The notes beneath the pieces are model-generated. The model worked only from the letters and a program-made list of their open reading frames with translations. It did no database searches and had not been told where the DNA came from. Source: an uncultured Bacteroidia bacterium (GTDB lineage Bacteria > Bacteroidota > Bacteroidia > Bacteroidales > Prolixibacteraceae). Taken from it: a DNA stretch of 53,323 bases. How positions within the stretch are numbered: position 1 is the stretch's first letter; each line of letters starts with the position of its first letter. The stretch is from positions 1 to 53,323 of the forward strand of contig CAIXZH010000107.1 in assembly GCA_903923905.1 (NCBI GenBank), read 5' to 3'. The position numbers were made by a program, and so were the translations under genes. Of this stretch, positions 43,332-52,923 are shown one piece after another.

Positions 43332-44504
43332 ATGAAAAAATTCATGATTTTAATTGTTGATAATCAAGCTGATAATTTGTTTTCTCTTGAGCAGGTTCTC
43401 AAGGGAAATGATTTTGAGGTTAAGAATGTGCCTAACGAGCAGGAAGTTTTATTGATTTTAAAAGAACAACTAGTCGACCTCATTTTAATTGATATTAATC
43501 TGCCAGACCAGGAGAGTTTTTCGATTTGTCATACGATTAAAACGAATGCAGATTGGAGTATGATTCCGGTAATCTTTATAGTCGGCATTGATGATCTTTC
43601 TTTGGTGAGTCGGATTTTTGAGATGGAAGCGGATGATTATATTTTAAAACCACTGATAAGCAATGAGTTGTTGAAAAAGTCCGGCATGTTGATCGAATTA
43701 AAGTATGGCCGGCTGATGGCAAAGAATATGAATCAGATGCTTGAGACAAAGGTGGCCCAAAGGACCAATGAACTCGAAGATTCCCTGAATAAACTGAGTC
43801 ATGCACATAAAGAACTTGGAATTCTTGAAATTGCCAAATCAGAATTTTTCAATCTTATTAGTCATGAAATCAGAACTCCCCTTAATGGCATTATGGGAAG
43901 TCTGGCTCTTATTGAACGTTATAAATTGCCCAATGAAGTTAGTCGATATTTTACTTTGTTAGACTTCTCTGTTAAGCGACTTGAGAACTTTTCGAATATT
44001 ATTCTTGAGGCTTCAATCCTGCGTATTAAAGGAGAAAAAGCATTGCTTTTCTCTGAAACGGATCTTGTAGAAATTATGCAAAATGCAGTGAATTTGTGCA
44101 TTGCAAAATTTCATGGAAAAGATATAATTATTGATTTTCAAAAAAACAGTATCAATTCGCGTATCAGAGGTGATCAGAAATACCTCTTAAAGTGTCTCAC
44201 GGCTGTACTGGAAAATGCCTTTAAATTCTCATCCCAGGGTGCTAAAATTGAAATCAGTATTAGTGATGATCAAGAGGGATATTTGAAAACCACCATATCA
44301 GATTACGGCATTGGATTCTCTAAAGAATCGCTTTGTAATTTATTTAATGCAATGGGCAATCCTGAGGGACACATTGATAAAAACATTGGTATGGGCCTTC
44401 ATCTCGCAAAACTAATTATCGATGCCCATGCAGGATCAATATTGGTCAGAAACCGAAAACCAAAAGGTGCCATTATTGAAATTCGAATTCCTTCCAGGAA
44501 ATAA
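43332..44504 (+). CDS. Receiver-histidine kinase (REC-HisKA-HATPase)
   Basis: The 390-residue protein begins with a receiver (5-120: Asp10, Asn11 in VDNQ, phosphoacceptor Asp54 in LIDINLP, Lys106 in ILKPL), a short coiled coil (about 130-165), HisKA with His178 in LISHEIRTPLNG, and an ATPase domain with LENAFKFS, SDYGIGFS and NIGMGLHLA. It lacks membrane segments, so it is a cytoplasmic kinase whose own receiver sits in front, and probably takes its input from another kinase. Its target is unknown; the stand-alone receiver at 2290-2682 is one possible partner. The start at ATG 43332 is chosen over a TTG at 43290. Confidence 0.92.
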   Translation: MKKFMILIVDNQADNLFSLEQVLKGNDFEVKNVPNEQEVLLILKEQLVDLILIDINLPDQESFSICHTIKTNADWSMIPVIFIVGIDDLSLVSRIFEMEADDYILKPLISNELLKKSGMLIELKYGRLMAKNMNQMLETKVAQRTNELEDSLNKLSHAHKELGILEIAKSEFFNLISHEIRTPLNGIMGSLALIERYKLPNEVSRYFTLLDFSVKRLENFSNIILEASILRIKGEKALLFSETDLVEIMQNAVNLCIAKFHGKDIIIDFQKNSINSRIRGDQKYLLKCLTAVLENAFKFSSQGAKIEISISDDQEGYLKTTISDYGIGFSKESLCNLFNAMGNPEGHIDKNIGMGLHLAKLIIDAHAGSILVRNRKPKGAIIEIRIPSRK

Positions 44505-44536
44505 ACGATAGATTTTCCACACTAATTTTTGAATGA

Positions 44537-44582
44537 AAAAGGCAGGGATCGTAAAGTTACCCTCCTTACGACTCCCGCCTTT
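44537..44582. terminator. Bidirectional terminator, kinase / M16 peptidase
   Basis: AAGGCAGGGATCGTAA pairs with TTACGACTCCCGCCTT with a few mismatches around a CCCTCC-containing loop. The genes converge on it. The A-run before and T-run after can serve as U-tracts in either direction. Confidence 0.75.
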
Positions 44583-44606
44583 CACTCCCTAATAAATCGA
44601 AAATGT

Positions 44607-47423
44607 TTACGGTGCTTTAACAGCCTCCTCCGGCATCAGGGCAACGCTGACATAATTTTTGAAATCAAAAGTTTTTGAAGCAGCCGACTTTAATGATTCT
44701 TTTGTAAGTCCTTGTACCACAATATCAAACTCGCCAAAGGCTTTAAAATTGCCGTTTCGGTTCAGATAATAACTCTTAAGAGTAACTTCCCAAAAATCGT
44801 TTTCCCGTAAATTGGTTTCTCGTTCCCGTTTGATCTTTTCCCGTGCTTTATCCACCTCTTCCTGTTTAGGTCCATTTTCAATCAGGTCATGAATAATGGC
44901 AAAGACCGAGGTTTTTAATTCTTTAACTTTTTCAGGTGCAGTTCCATAGTAAATGGTCATATCATACTCAGGAATGGGAAATTTATTATTACCAGGCTGG
45001 GCTCCAATATAATAAACACTTGATTTATCTTCCCTGATACTTTCTAAAAGTCTGGTTGTCAGTATTTTACTTAAGGCATCCAGTTCCAGGATCTCTTTGG
45101 TTGTGTAATTTAGTTTCCCATGAAATTGAATATACTGGATTGATTTGGATTCTTTCCCTTTATATACGACTTTATCAACCACCCCTTCCGGTTTCCGCAC
45201 GCCCAGATCGATCCATTTTTCAGCTTTTTTGCTAGTTTTCAGTGAGGCTATATACTTTTCAACCAATGGTTTAAATTTTAACGGATCGATTTTTCCCACA
45301 AAGAAAAAGGTAAATTCACCAGGATTTGCAAAGCGCTCTTTTCCTATTTGTTCTATTCTGGTAAACTTAGCTTCATCAAGCATCTCTTTGGTAAGTGGCT
45401 TCATCCTCGGATGATAATTTGAGGTTACAAACCTGAATGTATCGGCAAAGGCACGTTCCGGTGAGACATCCTTATTTTCCAGTTGACTGCGCATTCGGGT
45501 GATGTAGGATGAGAATGCCGATTCATCAAACCGGGATTGGGTAAAATAGAGGTTGATCAGCTGGAACATTGTTTCAATATCTGATACATTGGACGAACCT
45601 TCCATCCCTTGAGTAAGCATCTTAATTACGGGGGTAACTGAAACTTGCTTCCCGGCGAGCATCTTTTTTAAAGTGGTCATTTTATAATCCGCAATTCCGC
45701 TCATATCCATGATCGTCGCTGCAAATGATGCAGACACATTGTCGGTCTGCGGATAAAGTGACCATCCGCCCAATGAATATCCGGTAAACAGTATCTCGTC
45801 ATCCTTGAAATCGGTCTGTTTAAAGACAACCTTTGTTCCATTTGAGAGGGTCCATTCCGTTGCGTCAACTTCCGGAATTTTCTTTTCAACGGATACTTTA
45901 CCGGCTTTGGGAACTGTTTTCATCAAAGGTTCGCTGGAAGTTTCATCGGCATATTTTGAAATGTTTTGCCCCTGGACTTCCGCCAAAACCTTCCTGATAT
46001 CGGTCTCTGAAGGTGCCGGAGATGCCGCCACTTCAGGAGCGGTCACAATAACCACCCGGTTTTCATTAGTAATCCATTTTTGTGCCAGAGCGTTAATCTC
46101 TGCAAGTGTAATGGTAGGCATAAATGCTTTGTAATACTCAAATTCCATTTCGATTCCCGGAACATATTCCTTGCGCATGAGAAAATTGCGGGTATATTCC
46201 TCGGCTATACTCATTGATTCTCTTTTATCTCGCTCATTATATGCTGATTCCATGGATTTTAGCATTGCATTTTTATTTCGGTCAAGTTCACTTTGAGTAA
46301 ACCCAAATTTTTCAACCCGCTCATTTTCAAGTAATACAGCTTTAAGCCCATCAGGAATTTTTCCGGGGTGAGCTATTGCCATAGAGGTATAGACATCTGA
46401 AGGGCCCACCAAACTACCATAATGGGACTGACCCATCACAAACGGTGGATTTTCTTTTTGTGTTAATTCAGAAAGCCGAAGGTTTATCATTTGATTATAA
46501 AGGGTGTTTAATATCGAGGTCCGATATCCGTTTACAGTTTGGTCAATGACCATGGGATGTTTGATGTAAACTGTAGCCGAAGAATAGGTGGCTTCCTTAT
46601 CGGTTACAATTTTGACAAGTGTTTCGGGATTTCCCGGAACCTGAAATTCCTCCTTTTTTCGCGGATTTACTTTGACAGGTATTGCGGAGAATTTTTCCTG
46701 AATCATGCTCACCATTTTATTTTGATCAAAATCACCAACTACAACTACTGCCTGTAAATCGGGACGGTACCAGTCATTCCGAAAACGTCTTAAAACTTCT
46801 GGTTTACAATTATCAATAACCTCCATTTGACCAATTGGTAATCGATCGGCATATTTTGAGTTCTTAAGAAATACAGGTAGCCACTGATTCATCATTCGCT
46901 TTTGTGCCCCTTGGCCTGCGCGCCATTCCTCATGCACGACTCCCCGTTCTTTATTGATCTCTTCATCTGAATCGGTCACCTGTGAAGCCCAATCGTAAAG
47001 TACCTGTAGTCCTTTTTGAATATATTCCTCCTTGTCAAGTGGTACCTTAACCATATAAACGGTTTCATCAAAGCTGGTATAGGCATTGATCTCAGGTCCA
47101 AATTCCATACCAATTGACTCAAAATATTTAATCAGGTCATTTTTGGGAAAGTTTTTTGTCCCGTTGAAGCTCATGTGTTCGCAAAAGTGGGCAAGTCCAA
47201 GTTGATCTGGATCTTCAAGCACGGAGCCGGCTGAAACAACGAGCATCATTTCAGCCCGGTTTTTAGGGGTTGAATTTGCCTTAACATAGTAAGTCAATCC
47301 ATTTTTAAGAACCCCTTTACTCGCAGCCGGGTCAAAGGGAATTGGGTCTGAAAGCTTGAAGGGCTGGGCAAAAAGGTGGATAGTGACCCAAAGTAATAGG
47401 GAGATTAAGGCTAATTTTCTCAT
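44607..47423 (-). CDS. M16-family zinc peptidase (insulinase/pitrilysin type)
   Basis: The 938-residue protein has a signal peptide (about 1-20, LFAQ), an active M16 domain with the inverted zinc motif HFCEH (His79, Glu82, His83) and a later Glu (NKERGVVHEEW), and three further M16-like domains ending near EEAVKAP. In such four-domain enzymes only the first holds zinc. It would degrade peptides in the periplasm. It is monocistronic and ends at a terminator. Confidence 0.95.
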   Translation of the reverse strand: MRKLALISLLLWVTIHLFAQPFKLSDPIPFDPAASKGVLKNGLTYYVKANSTPKNRAEMMLVVSAGSVLEDPDQLGLAHFCEHMSFNGTKNFPKNDLIKYFESIGMEFGPEINAYTSFDETVYMVKVPLDKEEYIQKGLQVLYDWASQVTDSDEEINKERGVVHEEWRAGQGAQKRMMNQWLPVFLKNSKYADRLPIGQMEVIDNCKPEVLRRFRNDWYRPDLQAVVVVGDFDQNKMVSMIQEKFSAIPVKVNPRKKEEFQVPGNPETLVKIVTDKEATYSSATVYIKHPMVIDQTVNGYRTSILNTLYNQMINLRLSELTQKENPPFVMGQSHYGSLVGPSDVYTSMAIAHPGKIPDGLKAVLLENERVEKFGFTQSELDRNKNAMLKSMESAYNERDKRESMSIAEEYTRNFLMRKEYVPGIEMEFEYYKAFMPTITLAEINALAQKWITNENRVVIVTAPEVAASPAPSETDIRKVLAEVQGQNISKYADETSSEPLMKTVPKAGKVSVEKKIPEVDATEWTLSNGTKVVFKQTDFKDDEILFTGYSLGGWSLYPQTDNVSASFAATIMDMSGIADYKMTTLKKMLAGKQVSVTPVIKMLTQGMEGSSNVSDIETMFQLINLYFTQSRFDESAFSSYITRMRSQLENKDVSPERAFADTFRFVTSNYHPRMKPLTKEMLDEAKFTRIEQIGKERFANPGEFTFFFVGKIDPLKFKPLVEKYIASLKTSKKAEKWIDLGVRKPEGVVDKVVYKGKESKSIQYIQFHGKLNYTTKEILELDALSKILTTRLLESIREDKSSVYYIGAQPGNNKFPIPEYDMTIYYGTAPEKVKELKTSVFAIIHDLIENGPKQEEVDKAREKIKRERETNLRENDFWEVTLKSYYLNRNGNFKAFGEFDIVVQGLTKESLKSAASKTFDFKNYVSVALMPEEAVKAP

Positions 47424-47504
47424 TATAAAGATTTTATTAATTTAAAGTTATTTTATAAGAATAGATTGGATAATGACAGTAATACGTATAAGTTTTATTG
47501 AAAG

Positions 47505-48350
47505 TTACGATCCTGGATGATGAGACAGATGTTTATTGACCGCAAAAGTGAACCCGTTATCATAATGCGCAAGGCTGTTAAGGTATTTTAGTTTTAATTC
47601 ATCTGGCGCATTATCAACAACATAGGAGTGCTGGGTAAATTCAAGCATTTCAAGGTCATTGAAATCATTTCCGATTCCAAGTGTATTCTCCTGGGCGATT
47701 CCGGTTATCCGGCAGATCTCTTCTATTCCATGAGCCTTAGATACGCTATTGGGGAATATTTCCATCCAGATGTAATTGTGATCGAGCGGGGAGGTTGTTT
47801 TAATTATGCTTAATTCAGGAAATTCCGTTTGAACCTTTTCCTTGACTAGCTCAAATTGGTTGCTTTCGATTGGGAAAAACATTAGAAATTGGGAGGAAGT
47901 AAATAGGCGAACCGGATCAATTTGAATCGCATCACCAAACTTTTTATGGTGTTCGACATATCTTTTTAGTTCCGGACAATCGTAGCTTTCCCACCATCCG
48001 AAATTGTGGTTGTCAGGTAATTCTCTGGAAATCTTAAAATTATGTTTTTCACTAATCAAATATTTCGTGAGTTCTTTGGTTATCTGGTCTGGAATAGCCA
48101 TCGTCCTGATCAGTTTTTGTGTTTTCCAGTCCATAATACCGGCGCCGGAAGAAAAAATTACATAATCAAAGGGTGACTTTTCGTTCAAGACCAGCCTGAC
48201 CTTATAAAGATTACGACCAGTTGCAGCAACCCTGCACATTCCTAAATTTCCCAATCTCTCGAGTGTCTCCCGATCTGCCGGACTTATTGACTGATCAGAT
48301 TGTAATAAGGTGCCGTCCAGATCAGTAACCACCATTTTCACTTCAAACAT
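47505..48350 (-). CDS. HAD-superfamily (Cof-type) phosphatase
   Basis: The 281-residue protein has HAD motif I VVTDLDGTLLQSDQ, the AATGRNLYKVR stretch, and motif III/IV LGIGNDFNDLEMLEF; a cap domain lies between. These enzymes dephosphorylate small molecules, often sugar phosphates or FMN-like substrates. Substrate unknown. It stands alone, 81 bp upstream of the M16 gene on the same strand, with no visible terminator between them. Confidence 0.92.
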   Translation of the reverse strand: MFEVKMVVTDLDGTLLQSDQSISPADRETLERLGNLGMCRVAATGRNLYKVRLVLNEKSPFDYVIFSSGAGIMDWKTQKLIRTMAIPDQITKELTKYLISEKHNFKISRELPDNHNFGWWESYDCPELKRYVEHHKKFGDAIQIDPVRLFTSSQFLMFFPIESNQFELVKEKVQTEFPELSIIKTTSPLDHNYIWMEIFPNSVSKAHGIEEICRITGIAQENTLGIGNDFNDLEMLEFTQHSYVVDNAPDELKLKYLNSLAHYDNGFTFAVNKHLSHHPGS

Positions 48351-48594
48351 ATATGATCTACGCTAAATTTATTAAAAATATTTCATTCAATTTGAAAGAT
48401 ACCAAGATACGACTTTGGAATGGTTTCAGAGTGAGATTTTCAAACAATTATTACAATTTTAAACATGGGAATAGCTCACCCTGGAAATTTATTTTAAAGC
48501 ATTACAAATTGCAATTATATTCGAATTATCTTTATTTTTTATCAAAATTCGGATTAAATTAGCACTCTTAAATTTCGATTTTACATAAAACCAA

Positions 48595-48667
48595 ACACTA
48601 TGAAATACGGGCTTGATAGGCAAACCGATAACCAAAGGAATGTGAATTCGCCATAGTGTATTTTTCA
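48595..48667 (+). other. Hairpin with T-run, possible small RNA end or terminator
   Basis: An 8-bp inverted repeat (ACACTATG / CATAGTGT) with a 49-nt interior is followed by TATTTTTCATTT. No gene ends just before it on the plus strand, so it may be a leader structure of hppA or the end of a short RNA. Confidence 0.3.
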
Positions 48668-48732
48668 TTTAACATACCAAATTAATTACTAATCCTGATA
48701 AATTAATTCACTGATTGATTATGATTTACCTT

Positions 48733-48752
48733 TCCGATCTTGCCTCATCGGA
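48733..48752 (+). promoter_or_regulatory. Small hairpin in the hppA leader
   Basis: TCCGAT (48733-48738) pairs with ATCGGA (48747-48752) around an 8-nt loop, about 80 bp before the hppA start codon. Confidence 0.35.
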
Positions 48753-48832
48753 TACCAGCCGCAAATATTTATAATATTTCATTCTTTATATTTATTGATT
48801 TTAATGCTGATTTATTTTCTAATTTTAAACGT

Positions 48833-51268
48833 ATGAAACGATTACTATCCTTTTTCACGATTTTAGTTTTACCGGCTTTAGCTTTTGGTAGTGAAGCCGA
48901 TCTCAACATTCCGGCACTTGAAACCGGGCAGTACCATATGCTGCTGTTTGGGTTTCTGATTTGCATCCTTGGATTGCTCTTTGGCCTTTATCAATTTCTC
49001 AGGGTTAAGAAGCTTGGAGCTCACAAGAGCATGCTGGACGTGGCCCATATCATTTTTGAAACCTGCAAAACTTACCTTATTCAGCAGGGAAAATTTTTAC
49101 TGATTCTTTTCGCTTTTATCGCTGCTTGTATTGCTTTCTATTTTGGATTTCTGCAGCATATGAGTTTCGGTGGAGTTATGCTGATCCTTATGTGGTCTGT
49201 GATCGGGATACTCGGTTCTTATGGTGTGGCATGGTTCGGCATCCGCATGAATACACTGGCCAACAGCCGTATGGCATTTGCATCACTTGAACGCAAACCG
49301 CTTAAGTTACTCAATATTCCATTGGATGCAGGTATGAGCATCGGTGTTTTACTGGTAAGTGTAGAATTGATCATGATGTTAATTATTCTGCTTTTCATAC
49401 CCCGTGAATTTGCGGGTGCCAGCTTTATTGGCTTTGCAATCGGTGAGTCTTTAGGTGCTTCGGCACTTCGTATCGCTGGAGGTATTTTTACCAAGATTGC
49501 TGATATTGGCAGTGACCTGATGAAAGTGGTATTTAAAATTAAGGAAGATGATCCACGTAATCCAGGTGTAATTGCCGATTGTACCGGAGATAATGCTGGA
49601 GATAGCGTTGGTCCAACCGCAGACGGTTTTGAAACCTACGGTGTTACCGGTGTTGCTTTAATCAGTTTTATTGTGTTGGCTGTGGGCTTTAATTCCGATG
49701 GTACTACCAAATCAGAATTGCTTAGCTATCAGACGACGCTTCTTACATGGATTTTCCTTATGAGAATTCTAATGGTAGTTACTTCTATTGCAGCATTTTA
49801 TGTGAATAAAGTCTATACAAATGCAAAATATCATAATGTATTGGATCTTGACTTTGAAAAGCCTCTCACCACGCTGGTTTGGATCACTTCAATCCTTTCA
49901 ATTCTGGTAACTTTTGCAGTTAGCTATTTCATGTTGGGTGGCTTGGCAAACAACCTTTGGCTTACCTTATCTATAATAATCAGTTGTGGAACACTTGGTG
50001 CAGCATTAATTCCTGAATTTACAAAAATCTTTACCAGTCCGAAATCGGGTCATGTAAACGAAATCGTAACTGCCTCACGCGAAGGTGGTGCCTCACTCAA
50101 CATTCTTTCCGGTCTTGTTGCAGGTAATTTTAGCGCTTTCTGGCAAGGTATGGTTTTCCTTGTACTGATGTTTATTGCCTACTTCGCATCAACACACGGT
50201 CTAAATGCGCTGATGATCTATCCGTCAATATTTGCCTTTGGTCTTGTGGCTTTCGGGTTTTTAGGAATGGGTCCTGTTACAATAGCTGTTGACAGTTATG
50301 GCCCTGTTACTGATAATGCACAAAGTATCTACGAACTTTCGCTGATTGAAGAAAATCCCAATGCGGCGGTTGAGATCGAAAAAGAATTTGGGTTTAAACC
50401 CGATTTCGAAAATGCCAAACATTACCTGGAAGCTAATGATGGGGCAGGTAATACCTTTAAAGCTACGGCCAAACCTGTATTAATAGGCACCGCCGTAGTA
50501 GGTGCAACTACCATGATCTTCTCTCTTATCCTACTAATCAAACATAAATTTAATATTGAGCCCGAGACTATCCTTAACATCCTAAATCCATACACAATTT
50601 TAGGATTTCTTGCTGGTGGCTCAGTAATATATTGGTTTACAGGAGCATCTATTCAGGCAGTTACAACAGGAGCCTATCGTGCGGTTGAATATATTAAGAA
50701 AAATATTCATCTGGATGAAGGTGCCGATAGTAGTGCCTCCATAGAAACTTCAAAAGAGGTTGTTAAGATTTGTACTCAATATGCTCAGACAGGAATGTTC
50801 AATATCTTTATTGCCATTTTCTCCTTCGCTTTGGCATTTGCTTTTTTTGCCGGATATCGAGACAATAGTGATGCAATCCCAACTCATATGTATGCCGCTA
50901 CTTCTTTCTTTGTCAGCTATTTGATTTCAATAGCTGTGTTCGGACTCTTCCAGGCGCTTTTCATGGCTAATGCAGGTGGTGCCTGGGATAATGCCAAAAA
51001 AGTTGTTGAAGTTGATCTTCGTGAAAAGGGAACTGCTCTGCATGAAGCTTCTATTGTTGGCGATACTGTTGGTGATCCTTTCAAGGATACCTCATCGGTT
51101 GCATTAAATCCGATTATCAAGTTTACAACTCTTTTTGGTTTGCTGGCAATGGAAATTGCTATTTCTGACAGTTTTTATAGTGTTGCACCATATGTTGGAG
51201 GTGTATTCTTTTTAATCGCACTATTCTTTGTTTATCGTTCCTTTTATAAGATGCGGATTGTCAAATAA
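48833..51268 (+). CDS. hppA: Membrane-bound ion-pumping pyrophosphatase
   Basis: Starting at ATG 48833 (MKRLLSFF) the protein has 811 residues and about 16 membrane helices, the first acting as a signal anchor. The pyrophosphate-binding motifs are DPRNPGVIAD, CTGDNAGDSVG and PTADGFETYG, VDSYGPVTDNAQ, and GDTVGDPFKDTSS. The segment GNTFKA carries Lys where K+-dependent enzymes have Ala, so it is likely K+-independent and thus a H+ pump. Bacteroidota often use it to save energy from pyrophosphate. A longer frame with a TTG at 48740 has no supporting features. It ends at a terminator (51413-51444). Confidence 0.95.
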   Translation: MKRLLSFFTILVLPALAFGSEADLNIPALETGQYHMLLFGFLICILGLLFGLYQFLRVKKLGAHKSMLDVAHIIFETCKTYLIQQGKFLLILFAFIAACIAFYFGFLQHMSFGGVMLILMWSVIGILGSYGVAWFGIRMNTLANSRMAFASLERKPLKLLNIPLDAGMSIGVLLVSVELIMMLIILLFIPREFAGASFIGFAIGESLGASALRIAGGIFTKIADIGSDLMKVVFKIKEDDPRNPGVIADCTGDNAGDSVGPTADGFETYGVTGVALISFIVLAVGFNSDGTTKSELLSYQTTLLTWIFLMRILMVVTSIAAFYVNKVYTNAKYHNVLDLDFEKPLTTLVWITSILSILVTFAVSYFMLGGLANNLWLTLSIIISCGTLGAALIPEFTKIFTSPKSGHVNEIVTASREGGASLNILSGLVAGNFSAFWQGMVFLVLMFIAYFASTHGLNALMIYPSIFAFGLVAFGFLGMGPVTIAVDSYGPVTDNAQSIYELSLIEENPNAAVEIEKEFGFKPDFENAKHYLEANDGAGNTFKATAKPVLIGTAVVGATTMIFSLILLIKHKFNIEPETILNILNPYTILGFLAGGSVIYWFTGASIQAVTTGAYRAVEYIKKNIHLDEGADSSASIETSKEVVKICTQYAQTGMFNIFIAIFSFALAFAFFAGYRDNSDAIPTHMYAATSFFVSYLISIAVFGLFQALFMANAGGAWDNAKKVVEVDLREKGTALHEASIVGDTVGDPFKDTSSVALNPIIKFTTLFGLLAMEIAISDSFYSVAPYVGGVFFLIALFFVYRSFYKMRIVK

Positions 51269-51412
51269 CTATAATAACTTTTATTTGGTTTTTTAGATAT
51301 TGTGATTTAACATTCTTTAATATCTGTTGAATCGTCTTAACTAAATTCTATTGCATATTTGTAAAGTAAGAGTAAAGCACTTTTTTTCATAGATTTTGGT
51401 TAGGTTAACATA

Positions 51413-51444
51413 GGGCATCCTCAAAAGGGGTGCCTTTTGTTTTT
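51413..51444 (+). terminator. Terminator of hppA
   Basis: GGCATCC (51414-51420) pairs with GGGTGCC (51428-51434), with a TTTTG tract after it. It lies about 145 bp past the hppA stop codon. Confidence 0.75.
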
Positions 51445-51545
51445 GATGAGGCTGGCAACCCTACTATCCTGATTTTTCAAGTTCAATAAATACTTAATTT
51501 TGAGATTCTGTCAGAGTTTTGTAATCATTGTTTGCCCACAAAAAA

Positions 51546-51577
51546 AAAGGATCATTGAACAGTGTCAATAATCCTTT
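51546..51577 (-). terminator. Terminator of the E1-E2 operon
   Basis: On the minus strand AAAGGATTATTGA pairs with TCAATGATCCTTT, followed by a long T-run (the A-run at 51539-51548). It lies about 55 bp past the sucB stop codon. Confidence 0.85.
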
Positions 51578-51631
51578 AGATTTTTGAAAGAGATCTGGTT
51601 TTTGGATAAATCAGGTTTCTCAGAAATGAAA

Positions 51632-52900
51632 TTATAATCCAAGCAATATTTCTTCCTGACTCTTTCCATTAAAAAGAAGTTTTGCCGGATCCTCTATCAA
51701 TTCCTTAACTTTCACTAAAAATCCTACAGAATCTTTGCCATCGATAATCCGGTGATCATAGGAGAGAGCAACATACATCATTGGCCTGATTTCCACCTTC
51801 CCATTTATTGCTACAGGTCTGTCTTTTATAGAATGCATTCCGAGTATTGCACTTTGCGGAGGGTTCAGAATTGGGGTGGACATCAAAGAGCCAAAGACGC
51901 CTCCATTAGTAATTGTAAATGTGCCACCATTCATCTCCGAAATAGAAAGTTTCTTACCTCTTGCCTTTTCGGCAAGCTCTTTAATTTCTCGTTCAATTGA
52001 CTCAATGGTTTTGGTTTCGGCATTTCGAATAATAGGAACCATAAGTCCCTTGGGTGTCTGAACCGCAATTCCAATGTCATGGTAGTTAGGAGTAACAATA
52101 TCCTCCCCTTCGATCAATGAATTAACTGCAGGATGACTTGATAATGCAACGCTTACCGCTTTGGCAAAGAAAGACATAAACCCAAGTTTAATGCCATATT
52201 TTTCGACAAAGGGTTGCTGGTAATTTTTTCGAAGTTCCATCAGCTGACTCATATCTATCTCGTTGAAGGTAGTGAGCATGGCTGTTTCGTTTTTAACAGC
52301 CACTAACCTTTGACTCAGTTTACGCCGAAGTGCCGACATTGCTGTTCGATCTACACTACGATTTTTTTCAATCGGGGTTTCAAATGAAAAATTAGAAGGT
52401 GTTGCAAGAACTGACTCCACATCTTTCCGGGTAATACGATGAAGGCCATTTAATACATCTTCCATATTTAATCCGGCCTCTTCCATTACTGCTTTTGCGG
52501 CTGGCGTTATCTTAATCAGATTAAGTTCGGCTTTAGAGCTTCCTTTTTCTGGTTCATGGATTAGGGAAGAAGAAATATTGGTATTGGTTTCTTCTTCGAC
52601 TTTTTGTTCTGAAACAGATTCTTTATTTAACAGTATAGAAGTGTTCTCAGGGTGCTGTATGCTTTCGTTAGTATCCAACTGGCAAGCAACAGTTCCTACA
52701 GCAACCCTTTCTCCTTCTTTAACTAAGATTTTCAATATTCCATTTGCAGTTGCATTCAATGAGAGGGTTGCTTTATCAGATTCAATTTCAGCAATTTCCT
52801 GATCTTTGGATACGAATGAACCATCTTCTGCAAGCCATTTACCGATTTCAACTTCAGTAATTGATTCTCCGGGAGAAGGTATTTTAATTTCAAGGATCAT
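51632..52900 (-). CDS. sucB: 2-oxoglutarate dehydrogenase E2 (dihydrolipoyl succinyltransferase)
   Basis: The 422-residue protein has one lipoyl domain with Lys43 in ESDKATL, a linker, an E3-binding domain ([19 protein letters not shown], about 130-165) and a catalytic acyltransferase domain with SYDHRIIDG (His383, Asp387). It transfers succinyl groups to CoA in the citric acid cycle. It follows the E1 gene by 23 bp on the same strand. The E3 component is not here; the flavoprotein at 30.6 kb lacks the cysteines and cannot be it. Confidence 0.95.
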   Translation of the reverse strand: MILEIKIPSPGESITEVEIGKWLAEDGSFVSKDQEIAEIESDKATLSLNATANGILKILVKEGERVAVGTVACQLDTNESIQHPENTSILLNKESVSEQKVEEETNTNISSSLIHEPEKGSSKAELNLIKITPAAKAVMEEAGLNMEDVLNGLHRITRKDVESVLATPSNFSFETPIEKNRSVDRTAMSALRRKLSQRLVAVKNETAMLTTFNEIDMSQLMELRKNYQQPFVEKYGIKLGFMSFFAKAVSVALSSHPAVNSLIEGEDIVTPNYHDIGIAVQTPKGLMVPIIRNAETKTIESIEREIKELAEKARGKKLSISEMNGGTFTITNGGVFGSLMSTPILNPPQSAILGMHSIKDRPVAINGKVEIRPMMYVALSYDHRIIDGKDSVGFLVKVKELIEDPAKLLFNGKSQEEILLGL

Positions 52901-52923
52901 AACAAAAAATTTATTTTCTAAAG

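Larger units (their letters stand above)
48351..48832. other. Intergenic region with two hairpins upstream of hppA
   Basis: This 482-bp stretch separates the divergent HAD gene and hppA. It is AT-rich. A small plus-strand frame (48353-48562) has no start context or codon pattern and is left out. Two hairpins stand out: ACACTATG at 48595-48602 with CATAGTGT at 48652-48659, followed by a T-run, and TCCGAT at 48733 with ATCGGA at 48747, in the probable 5' leader of hppA. The promoter of hppA was not found. Confidence 0.5.
51269..51631. other. Convergent gap with two terminators
   Basis: This 363-bp stretch between hppA and the E2 gene, which are convergent, holds two hairpins (51413-51434 and 51546-51577), one for each gene, and nothing else that I can recognise. 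Confidence 0.7.

Noticed and set aside
48353-48562. Small plus-strand open frame ahead of hppA
   Set aside because: No start context, no codon pattern and no family resemblance; it lies in AT-rich DNA where such frames arise by chance.
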